Shown here: positions 23,008 to 30,799 of the stretch, piece after piece
Layout of the letters: each line of letters begins with the position of its first letter
Numbering within the stretch: position 1 is the first letter of the stretch
NCBI GenBank assembly: GCA_900316255.1
Contig: ONCI01000003.1
Span: 1-33,583, forward strand
Origin: an uncultured Eubacteriales bacterium
GTDB lineage: Bacteria > Bacillota > Clostridia > Oscillospirales > Oscillospiraceae
Direction: 5' to 3'
DNA: 33,583 bases
Notes under the pieces: model-generated
What the model saw: only the letters and a program-made list of their open reading frames with translations
Told to the model about the DNA's origin: nothing
Database searches by the model: none
Position numbers and translations under genes: made by a program

Positions 23008-23477
23008 AATTCATCTGCGTGGGCAAAATGCGGGAGTGCTTTTACCTGGACGCTTTCGAGGAATACCGCAAGCGCCTGGGCGCCTACTGCCGTCTGGAGC
23101 TGCTGGAGCCCCAGGAGCAGCGCCTGCCGGAACGTCCCTCCCAGGGGGAAATCAGCGCGGCCCTGGAGAAAGAGGCGGCCGAGATCCTGAAGGCGATCCC
23201 TCAGGACGCCTATGTGGTTGCCCTCTGTGTGGAGGGGAAGGAGCTTCCCAGCGAGGCCATGGCGGAGCTGGTGGAGGGAAGAGAGAATTCCGGCAAGCCT
23301 AAGCTCTGTTTTGTGGTGGGAGGCTCTTACGGACTGTCAGAAACTGTAAAAAAACGGGCTGACCTGCGCCTGAGCATGAGTAAAATGACATTTCCTCATC
23401 ATTTGGCAAGAATAATGCTTGCAGAACAGCTCTATCGGGGGTATAAAATAAGAGAAGGATCCCGATATCATAAATAA
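22995..23477 (+). CDS. rlmH: 23S rRNA (pseudouridine1915-N3)-methyltransferase RlmH
   Basis: RlmH is a SPOUT-class enzyme that methylates pseudouridine 1915 in helix 69 of 23S rRNA. The 160-residue length is standard. Motifs: N-terminal VKFICVGKM, LCVEGKELPSEAMAEL, the SAM-binding knot FVVGGSYGLSETVKKRADLRLSMSKMT (split here over residues 105-131) and the C-terminal HHLARIMLAEQLYRGYKIREGSRYHK. It overlaps walJ by 13 bp, placing it in the murA operon. GAAGGAG precedes the start. Confidence 0.96.
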   Translation: MLNVKFICVGKMRECFYLDAFEEYRKRLGAYCRLELLEPQEQRLPERPSQGEISAALEKEAAEILKAIPQDAYVVALCVEGKELPSEAMAELVEGRENSGKPKLCFVVGGSYGLSETVKKRADLRLSMSKMTFPHHLARIMLAEQLYRGYKIREGSRYHK

Positions 23478-23490
23478 AGGAGTGTTCCCG

Positions 23491-23805
23491 ATGGAAGGGC
23501 CCAAACTGGACTGGGGCCGGGTGGATTGGAGCGCCCTCTCCGACCGCTGGCCCAAAGGGGAGGACGGCAGCCCCGAGCTTCCCCGTTATCTCTGCCACCG
23601 CAGCTGTGTGGACATGTCCGACCGGATCTTCGTGAACATGCTGGAGTCCTACGGCGTGGCCTGTCTGTGCGTGGATCCCGGCAACGGGGGCTTTGCCCGT
23701 GTGGTCATGGGCATGAGCGGACAGGGCGTGGATATCTATGTACCCGAAAGTCAATATGACGATGCAATAGCATTATCGAAGGAGGAAAACAATGAGGAAC
23801 TTTAA
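23491..23805 (+). CDS. DUF2007-like small protein
   Basis: The 104-residue soluble protein has a C-terminal half (MLESYGVACLCVDPGNGG...GVDIYVPESQYDDAIAL) that resembles DUF2007, annotated as putative signal-transducing proteins. The N-terminal 45 residues are variable and hold CHRSC. ATG 23491 lies 8 nt after AAAGGAG; the GTG at 23482 is inside that site. The last 14 bases overlap pgcA, which suggests coupling. The role is unknown. Confidence 0.75.
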   Translation: MEGPKLDWGRVDWSALSDRWPKGEDGSPELPRYLCHRSCVDMSDRIFVNMLESYGVACLCVDPGNGGFARVVMGMSGQGVDIYVPESQYDDAIALSKEENNEEL

Positions 23806-25519
23806 GGAAGAGTACCAGCGCTGGCTGGACAGCCCCGCACTCAGCGACGCGGAGTGGAAGGAACTGGACGCCATCCGGGACGATGAGAAGGAGATCGAAA
23901 GCCGCTTCTTCGCGCCCCTGGAGTTCGGTACCGCCGGTCTCCGCGGCACCATGAAGGTGGGTCTGCATCACATGAACGTGCACGTGATCCGCTGGGCCAC
24001 CCAGGCCTTTGCCAACGTCATCTGCGCCGAAGGTGAAGAGGCCAAGCGCAAGGGCATCGCCGTTGCCCATGACTGCCGTCTCAATGGCGAGGATTTCGCC
24101 CGCGAGGCCGCCTGCGTCATGGCTGCCAACGGCATCCACGTCCGCATTTTCGACGCGCTGCGCCCCACTCCCGAGCTGAGCTTTGCCGTTCGCTATTACG
24201 GCTGCACCGCTGGCCTCAATGTCACCGCCAGCCACAACCCCAAGGAGTACAACGGCTATAAGGTCTACTGGTCCGACGGCGCCCAGCTGCCGCCCCAGCA
24301 CGCCGACGCCATCGCTCACCAGATGGAAGCCATCGACATCTTCAGCGGCTTCAAGACCATGGACTTTGACGAGGGCGTGAAGCAGGGCCTGATCGAGGTC
24401 ATCGGCGACGAGACCGACGAGGCCTTCCTGGAGAACGTCATGGCCCAGGCCATCGACACCGAGAGCGTGAAGAAGGCTGCCGACGATCTGAAGATCGTGT
24501 ACACTCCCTTCCACGGCTGCGGCTACAAGCTGGTGCCCGAAGCCCTGAAGCGCCTTGGCATCAAGCACCTCTATCCCGTGCCCGAGCAGATGGTCATCGA
24601 CGGCAACTTCCCCACGGTTGTCTCTCCCAACCCGGAGAATCCCGAGGGCTTCTATCTGGCCGTGGATCTGGCCAGAAAGGTCGGCAGCGATCTCATCATC
24701 GGCACCGACCCGGACTCTGACCGTATCGGCACCATGGTCCGCAAGGGCGATGAGTATGTGACCATCACCGGCAACCAGATGGGCGTTCTGCTGCTGGACT
24801 ACATCATCCAGGCCCGCAAGGCCATGGGCAAGCTCCCCGCCAACGCCGGCGCAGTCTCCAGCATCGTCTCCACCGCCATGTCCCGTGCCGTCTGCGAGGC
24901 CAACGGCGTCCACTTTGAGGACACCTTCACCGGCTTCAAGTTCATGGCCGAGCGCATCGCCACCTGGGAGGCCGCAAAGAGCTATCAGTACATCTTCGCC
25001 TTTGAAGAGAGCTACGGCTACATGGTGGGCGACTATGTCCGCGACAAGGATGCCGTCACCGCCGCCATGCTGGTGGCTGAGATGGCCGCCCATTACTCCA
25101 TGGAGGGCAAGACCCTGCTGGACGCCATGAACGACCTGTACGAGAAGTACGGCTTCTTCGCCGAGAAGACCGTGAACCTGGTCATGCCCGGCCTGGACGG
25201 CATGCGCAAGATGAAGGCCCTCATGGACGATCTGCGCACCAATCCTCCCGAGGAGATCGCCGGCGAGACCGTCATCCGCCTGCGGGACTACCTGGACGGC
25301 AGCATCAACGTCAAGGGCCTGGGCAAGGTGGACCGGACTCCCTTCTTCGGCTCCAACGTGCTCTACTTCGAACTGGCCGACGGCTCCAGCTTCATCGTGC
25401 GTCCCTCCGGCACCGAGCCCAAGATCAAGGTCTATCTCCTGGTCCGCGGCAAGAGCAGTGAGGACAGCGCCGCCAAGGTCGCCAAGTACAGCGAGTACAC
25501 CGAGACCATCGGCAAATGA
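23792..25519 (+). CDS. pgcA: Phosphoglucomutase/phosphomannomutase, PgcA type
   Basis: The 575-residue alpha-D-phosphohexomutase interconverts glucose-6-phosphate and glucose-1-phosphate, feeding glycogen and UDP-glucose synthesis. Motifs: active-site phosphoserine S147 in TASHNPKEYNGYKVYW, metal loop TDPDSDRIG (305-313), sugar-binding FEESYGYMVGDYVRDKD and the C-terminal phosphate loop RPSGTEPKIKVY. GGAGGAA precedes ATG 23792. It links functionally to glgA and glgB some 18 kb upstream. It overlaps the first chromate-transporter gene by 4 bp. Confidence 0.96.
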   Translation: MRNFKEEYQRWLDSPALSDAEWKELDAIRDDEKEIESRFFAPLEFGTAGLRGTMKVGLHHMNVHVIRWATQAFANVICAEGEEAKRKGIAVAHDCRLNGEDFAREAACVMAANGIHVRIFDALRPTPELSFAVRYYGCTAGLNVTASHNPKEYNGYKVYWSDGAQLPPQHADAIAHQMEAIDIFSGFKTMDFDEGVKQGLIEVIGDETDEAFLENVMAQAIDTESVKKAADDLKIVYTPFHGCGYKLVPEALKRLGIKHLYPVPEQMVIDGNFPTVVSPNPENPEGFYLAVDLARKVGSDLIIGTDPDSDRIGTMVRKGDEYVTITGNQMGVLLLDYIIQARKAMGKLPANAGAVSSIVSTAMSRAVCEANGVHFEDTFTGFKFMAERIATWEAAKSYQYIFAFEESYGYMVGDYVRDKDAVTAAMLVAEMAAHYSMEGKTLLDAMNDLYEKYGFFAEKTVNLVMPGLDGMRKMKALMDDLRTNPPEEIAGETVIRLRDYLDGSINVKGLGKVDRTPFFGSNVLYFELADGSSFIVRPSGTEPKIKVYLLVRGKSSEDSAAKVAKYSEYTETIGK

Positions 25520-26058
25520 AGCAGCTTTTGCAGCTCTTCCTGGCTTTCGCCCGGGTCGGCGTCATGACCTTCGGCGGCGGCTATGCCATGATCCCCATTC
25601 TGGAACGGGAGATCGTGGACCGGCAAGGCTGGGCAAGCTCCGAAGAGCTGATGGACTACTACGCGGTGGGACAGTGCACCCCCGGCGTCATCGCCGTGAA
25701 CACCGCCACCTTTATCGGCTATAAGGTGGCGGGCACCCTGGGCGGCGTCTTTGCCACTTTGGGCATGGTGTTCCCATCCCTGGTCATCATCACCGTGATC
25801 GCCGGTGTCCTGACCCGTTTTGCGGACATTCCTGCGGTGAAGAGCGCTTTTGCGGCCATTCGTATCTGCGTCTGCGTGCTGATCTTCAACGCCGTCCTCA
25901 AGCTCTGGAAGGGCGCCGTGAAGGACAAGGCGGGACTCTGCCTCTTCCTTCTGGTCTTTGTGCTCTCCATCTTCCTGGACATTTCCCCGGTCTTCTACGT
26001 GCTCTTCTGCGCCGTCGCGGGCATCCTCTTTACCAGATGGGGGGTGCGGGGCAAATGA
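25516..26058 (+). CDS. Chromate transporter-family protein, half-size (first subunit)
   Basis: The 180-residue membrane protein matches one half of the CHR (ChrA) family. It has the motif GVMTFGGGYAMIP at 15-27, QCTPGVIAVNTATFIGY and about five hydrophobic segments. Half-size CHR proteins are encoded in pairs and are thought to work as heteromers; many are not proven chromate pumps. It starts in the pgcA stop (ATGA overlap) and itself overlaps the partner gene by ATGA, so all three are coupled. Confidence 0.9.
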   Translation: MKQLLQLFLAFARVGVMTFGGGYAMIPILEREIVDRQGWASSEELMDYYAVGQCTPGVIAVNTATFIGYKVAGTLGGVFATLGMVFPSLVIITVIAGVLTRFADIPAVKSAFAAIRICVCVLIFNAVLKLWKGAVKDKAGLCLFLLVFVLSIFLDISPVFYVLFCAVAGILFTRWGVRGK

Positions 26059-26630
26059 TCCTTCTGCGCCTGTTCTGGGAGTTTTTCAAGACCGGACTCT
26101 TCGCGGTGGGCGGCGGCATGGCCACTCTGCCCTTTCTCTACGATATGGCGGCCAAGACCGGCTGGTTCACGGCGGCAAATCTGGCGGACATGATCGCCGT
26201 CAGCGAGTCCACCCCCGGACCCATCGGCGTCAATATGGCGACCTACGTGGGCTTCCACACCGCCGGGATCCCCGGCGCCGTGGTCGCCACCCTGGGCCTT
26301 ATCACGCCGGAGGTCATCATCATCCTGCTCATCGCCCGGGTGCTCCAGCAGTTCCGGCAGAATAAGACCGTGGACGCCGCGTTCTACGGCCTGCGGCCCT
26401 GCTCGGTGGGCCTGATCGCCGCGGCGGGGCTCCTGGTGGTGAAGGTGGCCATGTTCCATGTGGACGCCTGGCGGGAAAGCGGCGTTTTCACCGATCTCTT
26501 CAACTGGAAGGCTTTGGCCCTCGCCGCGGTACTGATCGTGCTGACCCGCTTTGTAAAGCCGCTGAAGAAGCTGCACCCGATCCTCTTTATCCTGGGCTCC
26601 GCTGTGGTCGGCGTGGTCTTCGCCTTCTGA
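26055..26630 (+). CDS. Chromate transporter-family protein, half-size (second subunit)
   Basis: The 191-residue partner of the preceding half-size CHR protein has GLFAVGGGMATLPFLYDMA, SESTPGPIGVNMATYVGF and about five hydrophobic segments. ATG 26055 is chosen over the ATG 26037 because it forms the ATGA overlap with the previous stop. It is the last gene of the operon and is followed 8 nt later by a strong terminator shared with the convergent ylbJ gene. Confidence 0.9.
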   Translation: MILLRLFWEFFKTGLFAVGGGMATLPFLYDMAAKTGWFTAANLADMIAVSESTPGPIGVNMATYVGFHTAGIPGAVVATLGLITPEVIIILLIARVLQQFRQNKTVDAAFYGLRPCSVGLIAAAGLLVVKVAMFHVDAWRESGVFTDLFNWKALALAAVLIVLTRFVKPLKKLHPILFILGSAVVGVVFAF

Positions 26631-26637
26631 ACATAAC

Positions 26638-26678
26638 AACGCAAAAAGGACTGTCTTCGGACAGTCCTTTTTTGCGTT
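26638..26678. terminator. Bidirectional terminator between convergent operons
   Basis: A long near-perfect stem (26638-26655 with 26660-26678) is capped by a TTCG tetraloop, with an A-run on the left and a T-run on the right. It serves the chromate-transporter genes on the plus strand and ylbJ on the minus strand, whose stop codon it touches. Confidence 0.9.
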
Positions 26679-27639
26679 ACAGGAAGAGGCTCCCCAGGCA
26701 CCAGGCAAAGGCCGCGCCGAGCCCCGCGCTGAGAACGCGGCCCAGCACCAGCTGTCCCGTTTTCACCGGCAGGTCCGCCAGCAGCGCCAGAGACTGGAAC
26801 AGTACCGAGATACCGCCCCAGCCCACAAGCCCCGCGGCCAGGGCCAGATTTCCCGGGGAAAGGGGAAGCCCCCGCAGGGCGCCCACACCGCTGCCCAGCT
26901 CCCAAAAGCCAAGGAGCAGGGCGCGGATCGGCTGCAACCCCAGGGGAAAGAGACCGCTGAGGATCTTGCTGAGCAGCTCCAAAAAACCGTTTGCCTCCAG
27001 GAGCCCCGTGAATACGGTAAAGAGGATCACAAAGCCGCAGACGCTCAGGAGCGCCGGCACGGCGTCCCGCACCGCCTCGGAGAGGGCGCGGGAAAAGGGC
27101 GCCGGGGGAGCTGCAGGAGGGAGCGCCCTGGTGTTTTCCTGCGTCTTCCCGCCCCGCAGCAGGATCCCGGCGGAGAGCGCCGCCAGAACATGGGAGCCGT
27201 AGAGCAAAAGCCCCGCCTTTACCGAACCGAAGACTCCGGCCCCGATGGCGCCCACAAGAAAGGCGGGGCCGGAGTTGTTGCAAAAGCCCAGCAGCCGCTG
27301 GGCCTCCCCGCCGGAAAGCTCGTCCCGCTCCAGAAGCTGGGCCAAATAGGCCACCCCCATGGGGTAGCCTCCCGTCAGCCCGATGAGAAGCGCCGTCGCG
27401 CCCTTTCCGGAGACATGAAACAGACGCTCCGTCAAAGGAGAGAGGCGTCGTCCCAGCGCCTCCGGGAAGTCCAGCTTTCCCAGCAGCAGGGAGAGCACAA
27501 AAAAAGGAAAAAGCGAGGGGACGATCAGCTCCCCGCAGAGCCGCAGCCCTGCGGAGACGCAGACAATGACCCGGGGCGAGGCGGTGATCAGAACAAACAG
27601 CGCGCAGAGCGCCGCGAAAATCGGCAGCTTCCTTTTCAT
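26677..27639 (-). CDS. ylbJ: Sporulation integral membrane protein YlbJ
   Basis: The 320-residue polytopic membrane protein belongs to the nucleoside-recognition/Gate-domain family. Characteristic are LIVPSLFPFFVLS, LIGLTGGYPMGVAYLAQLL and LLGFCNNSGPAFLVGAIG. In Bacillus subtilis ylbJ is a mother-cell gene under sigma E and needed for heat-resistant spores. ATG 27639 is chosen for its AAGGAGGAG site; the upstream in-frame ATG at 27690 lies before the promoter. A sigma-E-like promoter sits just upstream. It is divergent from yqfC, another sigma-E-type gene. Confidence 0.85.
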   Translation of the reverse strand: MKRKLPIFAALCALFVLITASPRVIVCVSAGLRLCGELIVPSLFPFFVLSLLLGKLDFPEALGRRLSPLTERLFHVSGKGATALLIGLTGGYPMGVAYLAQLLERDELSGGEAQRLLGFCNNSGPAFLVGAIGAGVFGSVKAGLLLYGSHVLAALSAGILLRGGKTQENTRALPPAAPPAPFSRALSEAVRDAVPALLSVCGFVILFTVFTGLLEANGFLELLSKILSGLFPLGLQPIRALLLGFWELGSGVGALRGLPLSPGNLALAAGLVGWGGISVLFQSLALLADLPVKTGQLVLGRVLSAGLGAAFAWCLGSLFL

Positions 27640-27671
27640 CGGATGGATCTCCTCCTTGGTGTTTCGTGTTA

Positions 27672-27700
27672 AAGCTATGCCGGGCGGCATAAGGATATAC
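27672..27700 (-). promoter_or_regulatory. Sigma-E-like promoter of ylbJ
   Basis: On the minus strand GTATATC (27700-27694), a 14-nt spacer and CATAGCTT (27679-27672) fit the mother-cell sigma-E pattern known from Bacillus (GMATATT-N14-CATACAHT) at 5 of 7 and 6 of 8 positions. The start site would be about 25 nt before ATG 27639. Confidence 0.55.
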
Positions 27701-27743
27701 GGATAAATAGGCTAAGCCTACCGTATGAAAAGGGGAGAGGATC

Positions 27744-28013
27744 ATGTCAAAACCGAGCTTTGCCGGAACCCTGGGGGAACGGCTGCAGATCCCCGGGGAA
27801 GCCCTGGGGGAGCTGAAGCTGAGCGTGCTGGGCAATCACCGGGCGCTCATTGAAAATCACAGAGGACTGCTCCATTGCACCGAAGAGCTGCTGGCCCTGC
27901 GGGGGCAGCGCATGAACCTTCGCATCTTCGGCGCGTCCCTTCGGATCGAGGCCATGGACGGCTGCGACCTGCTGCTCTCCGGCCGTCTGGAGCGGGCGGA
28001 GTGGGAGGAATAG
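27744..28013 (+). CDS. yqfC: Sporulation protein YqfC (YabP/YqfC family)
   Basis: The 89-residue small protein follows the YabP/YqfC pattern: LGERLQIPGEAL, LSVLGNHRALIENHRGLLHCTEELLALR and LRIFGASLRIEAMDGCDLLLSGRLERAEW. In Bacillus yqfC is a sigma-E-dependent sporulation gene located before yqfD and phoH, as here. AGGGGAGAGG precedes the ATG. I could not assign a convincing promoter; a 13-nt palindrome TAGGCTAAGCCTA (27708-27720) lies just upstream. One base separates its stop from the yqfD start. Confidence 0.88.
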   Translation: MSKPSFAGTLGERLQIPGEALGELKLSVLGNHRALIENHRGLLHCTEELLALRGQRMNLRIFGASLRIEAMDGCDLLLSGRLERAEWEE

Positions 28014-28014
28014 C

Positions 28015-29175
28015 ATGGCAGAACTGTGGAAAAGACTTCCGGGTACGGCGGAGACGGAGCTTCGCGGGCCGGAGCCGGAGACGCTGCTGGAGCGCTGCCG
28101 CGCCGCAGGCCTGCAGCTCTGGGACATCCTTCCCCAGGACAGGTGCACGCTGCGCCTCAGTCTTTGGCAGAGAGATTTGAACGCTTTGGAAAAGATCTGC
28201 GCTGCGCAGGGCTTTTCCCTGGAGGTCCGGAGCCTTCGGGGCGGCTGTCGGGACAGGGAAATGCTGCGGCGGCGCAAAGGCCTGCTCCTGGGCCTGCTGC
28301 TTGCCCTTTTGCTGCTGTTTGCCTCCTCACTCTTCGTCTGGCAGATCGAGGTCTCCGGATGCGAACAGGTCTCCGCCGGTCTGCTTCTCCGGACTCTTGC
28401 CGCCTGCGGAGTGGAGCCCGGAGCCTTTCGCCCCGCCATCGATCCGGAGCTGGTGAAAAGTCGGGCCCTTTCCCAGCTTCCGGAGCTGGAGTGGCTCACG
28501 GTGAACATCTCCGGCTCCCGGGCCCGGATCCTGGTGCGGGAGCGGGAAGAACGACCGAAGCTTCTCTCCGAGAGGCCGCAGGACGATCTGCGCGCTGCCC
28601 ACTCCGGGATCGTGCGGCAGATCACTGCCCTCAGCGGACGCAGCCTGGTGGAACCGGGTGACGCGGTGCTGGAGGGGGAGGCCCTCATCAGCGGAGAGCG
28701 GGAGAGCCTGTCCGGCGGCGTCCGGCAGGAGCCCGCCCTGGGGGAGGTGCAGGCGGAGACCTGGTACGAGATCAGCTCCGTCTGCCCGCTGGAAACGCTT
28801 CGGATCCGGGAAAAGGGAGGAGAAAACGGTTCCTTTTCTCTGCAGATCGGAAAAAAACGCTGGATTCTCTGGCCCGGATCCAGAAAAGGCCTTGACGAAT
28901 GTGATAAAATCGTGCATGAATATACTTTGGGAATGGATGGCCTCTTTTCCACCCCGCTGCGCCTGCTTTGGACAAGCGGTCACAGACGCGCGCAAACGGA
29001 GCTGCTTACTCCGCGGGAAGAGGAAATGAAGGCCGCCCTGCTGCAGGGACTGGAGGAACGGATCGACGGGGAGATCCTGGATCACGCTTTTTCCGTGGCC
29101 AGCTGCGACGGCCTGCTGGTCGTGACCCTGCGGGCCCGCTGCCTGGAGAACATCGCCCGGGCAGGAGAACCATAG
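28015..29175 (+). CDS. yqfD: Sporulation protein YqfD
   Basis: The 386-residue membrane protein has a cytoplasmic N-terminal part (1-88), one transmembrane helix at 89-109 (GLLLGLLLALLLLFASSLFVW) and a large extracytoplasmic part. The latter contains IEVSGCEQVSAGLLLRTLAACGVEPGAF, a POTRA-like beginning, and ISGSRARILVREREERP. The family accompanies YqfC in endospore formers and is expressed in the mother cell in Bacillus. The GC-rich sequence and the position between yqfC and phoH support the call. The molecular role is unknown. Confidence 0.88.
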   Translation: MAELWKRLPGTAETELRGPEPETLLERCRAAGLQLWDILPQDRCTLRLSLWQRDLNALEKICAAQGFSLEVRSLRGGCRDREMLRRRKGLLLGLLLALLLLFASSLFVWQIEVSGCEQVSAGLLLRTLAACGVEPGAFRPAIDPELVKSRALSQLPELEWLTVNISGSRARILVREREERPKLLSERPQDDLRAAHSGIVRQITALSGRSLVEPGDAVLEGEALISGERESLSGGVRQEPALGEVQAETWYEISSVCPLETLRIREKGGENGSFSLQIGKKRWILWPGSRKGLDECDKIVHEYTLGMDGLFSTPLRLLWTSGHRRAQTELLTPREEEMKAALLQGLEERIDGEILDHAFSVASCDGLLVVTLRARCLENIARAGEP

Positions 29176-29197
29176 CCCTGAGAGAGGAAGTCTGCAC

Positions 29198-30211
29198 ATG
29201 ATCGATAAAACCATAGAAGTGGAACGGATGGAGCATGTGATCCAGGTTTTCGGCTCATTCGACCAGAACCTGCGGATCATTGAGAGCGAGCTTGGCGTGA
29301 AGGTCCTGGACCGGGACGATCAGCTCCATATCTGCGGCGAGGCGGAGGACGTGATGGTGGCGGAAAAGGCCATCAACGGCCTGTTGACCCTGGCCGCCAA
29401 GGGCGAGAACATCGACGCCCAGAACGTGCGCTATATCCTGAAGCTGGTGTCCGAGGGCAAGGAAAAGCAGATCGAGGAGCTGGCCGGGGACGTGATCTGC
29501 ATCACGGCCAAGGGCAAGCCCATCAAGCCCAAGACCCTGGGCCAGCGGGACTACTGCGAGGCCATCCGGGACAATACCGTGACCCTGGGCATCGGCCCGG
29601 CGGGCACCGGCAAGACCTATTTGGCTGTGGCGGCGGCGGTGGCCGCCTTCCGGGCGGAGGAGGTCAACCGCATCATTCTGACCCGGCCCGCCGTGGAAGC
29701 GGGGGAGCGCCTGGGCTTTCTACCCGGGGACCTGCAGAGCAAGGTGGACCCCTATCTGCGCCCGCTCTACGACGCCCTTTTTGACATGCTGGGCCCGGAC
29801 ACCTACCAGAAATACCTGGAGCGGGGCAACATTGAGGTTGCGCCTCTGGCCTACATGCGAGGCCGCACCCTGGACGACAGCTTTATCATCCTGGACGAGG
29901 CCCAGAATACCTCCCGGGAGCAGATGAAAATGTTCCTTACCCGCATCGGCTTCGGCTCCAAGGTAGTCATCACCGGCGACATCACCCAGATCGACCTGCC
30001 CGAGGACAAGGTCAGCGGCCTGAAGGTGGCCATGAGGGTGCTGGACGGCATCGACGATATCGCCATCTGCACCCTCACCGGGGCGGACGTGGTGCGCCAC
30101 CGCCTAGTTCAGAAGATCATCGAGGCCTATGAGGTCTATGACAAGAAAAATCCCCCCGAGAGCGCGAAAAAGCCCGGCCCCCAGCAGCGGGGCCGCTACC
30201 GGAAGATATAA
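29198..30211 (+). CDS. phoH: PhoH family ATPase
   Basis: The 337-residue PhoH (YbeZ-type) ATPase acts with YbeY in RNA metabolism. An N-terminal KH-like region (1-100) precedes the P-loop domain with Walker A GPAGTGKT (133-140), ILTRPAVEAGERLGFLPGDL, Walker B FIILDEAQNTSREQMKMFLTR and sensor motif VITGDITQIDLP. AGAGGAAG lies before ATG 29198. The C-terminal tail is short and basic. It is followed by a dispersed hairpin repeat inserted before ybeY; the yqfF/pgpH gene present at this place in Bacillus is absent. Confidence 0.95.
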   Translation: MIDKTIEVERMEHVIQVFGSFDQNLRIIESELGVKVLDRDDQLHICGEAEDVMVAEKAINGLLTLAAKGENIDAQNVRYILKLVSEGKEKQIEELAGDVICITAKGKPIKPKTLGQRDYCEAIRDNTVTLGIGPAGTGKTYLAVAAAVAAFRAEEVNRIILTRPAVEAGERLGFLPGDLQSKVDPYLRPLYDALFDMLGPDTYQKYLERGNIEVAPLAYMRGRTLDDSFIILDEAQNTSREQMKMFLTRIGFGSKVVITGDITQIDLPEDKVSGLKVAMRVLDGIDDIAICTLTGADVVRHRLVQKIIEAYEVYDKKNPPESAKKPGPQQRGRYRKI

Positions 30212-30215
30212 ATCT

Positions 30216-30244
30216 GTAGGGGCCGGCGTCCTCGACGGCCCGCA
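30216..30244 (+). repeat. Dispersed hairpin repeat, copy 6
   Basis: It starts GTAGGGGCCGGCGTCC and ends GACGGCCCGCA, with GGGCCG..CGGCCC-type pairing that is imperfect. It is placed between phoH and ybeY inside a conserved operon. Confidence 0.55.
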
Positions 30245-30267
30245 TACGAAAGAGAGATTACGATACC

Positions 30268-30747
30268 ATGGAACATGAGATCTATGTGAGCCGGGATGTA
30301 AAAAACCTTGGACACAACAACGCCGCCCGTCTCATCAAACTGGCGGCCAAGCGTGCGCTGGACGCGGAAGGCGTGGATGTGAACTGCATTATCAGCGTTA
30401 TGTTAACTGATGACGCGGGGATCCGTCAGGTGAACCGGGACTTCCGCAACATCGACCGGGCAACGGACGTGCTCTCCTTTCCCCTGAACGAACTGGAGCC
30501 CGGCGTCTTTGACCCGGAGGCTTGCGAGCGGGACCTGGACAGCGGCGCGGTGCTGCTGGGGGACATGATGATCTCCCTGCCCCGCTGCGAGGAGCAGGGG
30601 AAGGATTTCGGCCACGGCTTTGACCGGGAGATCCAGTATCTCACGGTGCACTCGGTGCTGCATCTGCTGGGCTACGACCATGTGGACGAGGGTCCCATGA
30701 AGGCCCGGATGCGCGCCCGGGAAAAGGCCATCATGGGCGACGAGTAA
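30268..30747 (+). CDS. ybeY: Endoribonuclease YbeY (rRNA maturation factor)
   Basis: The 159-residue metal-dependent RNase is involved in 16S rRNA 3'-end maturation and 70S quality control. The zinc motif HSVLHLLGYDH gives H128, H132 and H138; NRDFRNIDRATDVLSFP and LGDMMISLPRCEEQ are the other conserved blocks. The ribosome site is weak (AAAGAGAG), perhaps because the hairpin repeat displaced the original leader. The stop codon is the first part of heptad tract D. The dgkA and cdd genes that often follow ybeY in Bacillota are missing here. Confidence 0.95.
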   Translation: MEHEIYVSRDVKNLGHNNAARLIKLAAKRALDAEGVDVNCIISVMLTDDAGIRQVNRDFRNIDRATDVLSFPLNELEPGVFDPEACERDLDSGAVLLGDMMISLPRCEEQGKDFGHGFDREIQYLTVHSVLHLLGYDHVDEGPMKARMRAREKAIMGDE

Positions 30748-30788
30748 ATAGAGAAGAGTGAATAGTGAAGAGAGTTAAAGAATTACAG
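30747..30788. repeat. Heptad tract D (AATAGTG/AAGAGTG units)
   Basis: Units AATAGAG, AAGAGTG, AATAGTG, AAGAGAG, TTAAAGA and ATTACAG begin at the last base of the ybeY stop and run up to the ribosome site of the broken era gene. Confidence 0.65.
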
Positions 30789-30799
30789 GAGATATTCAA

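Noticed and set aside
27701-27729. Plus-strand sigma-E promoter for yqfC (GGATAAA-N14-CGTATGAA)
   Set aside because: The match is poor and the start would fall within the ribosome binding site.
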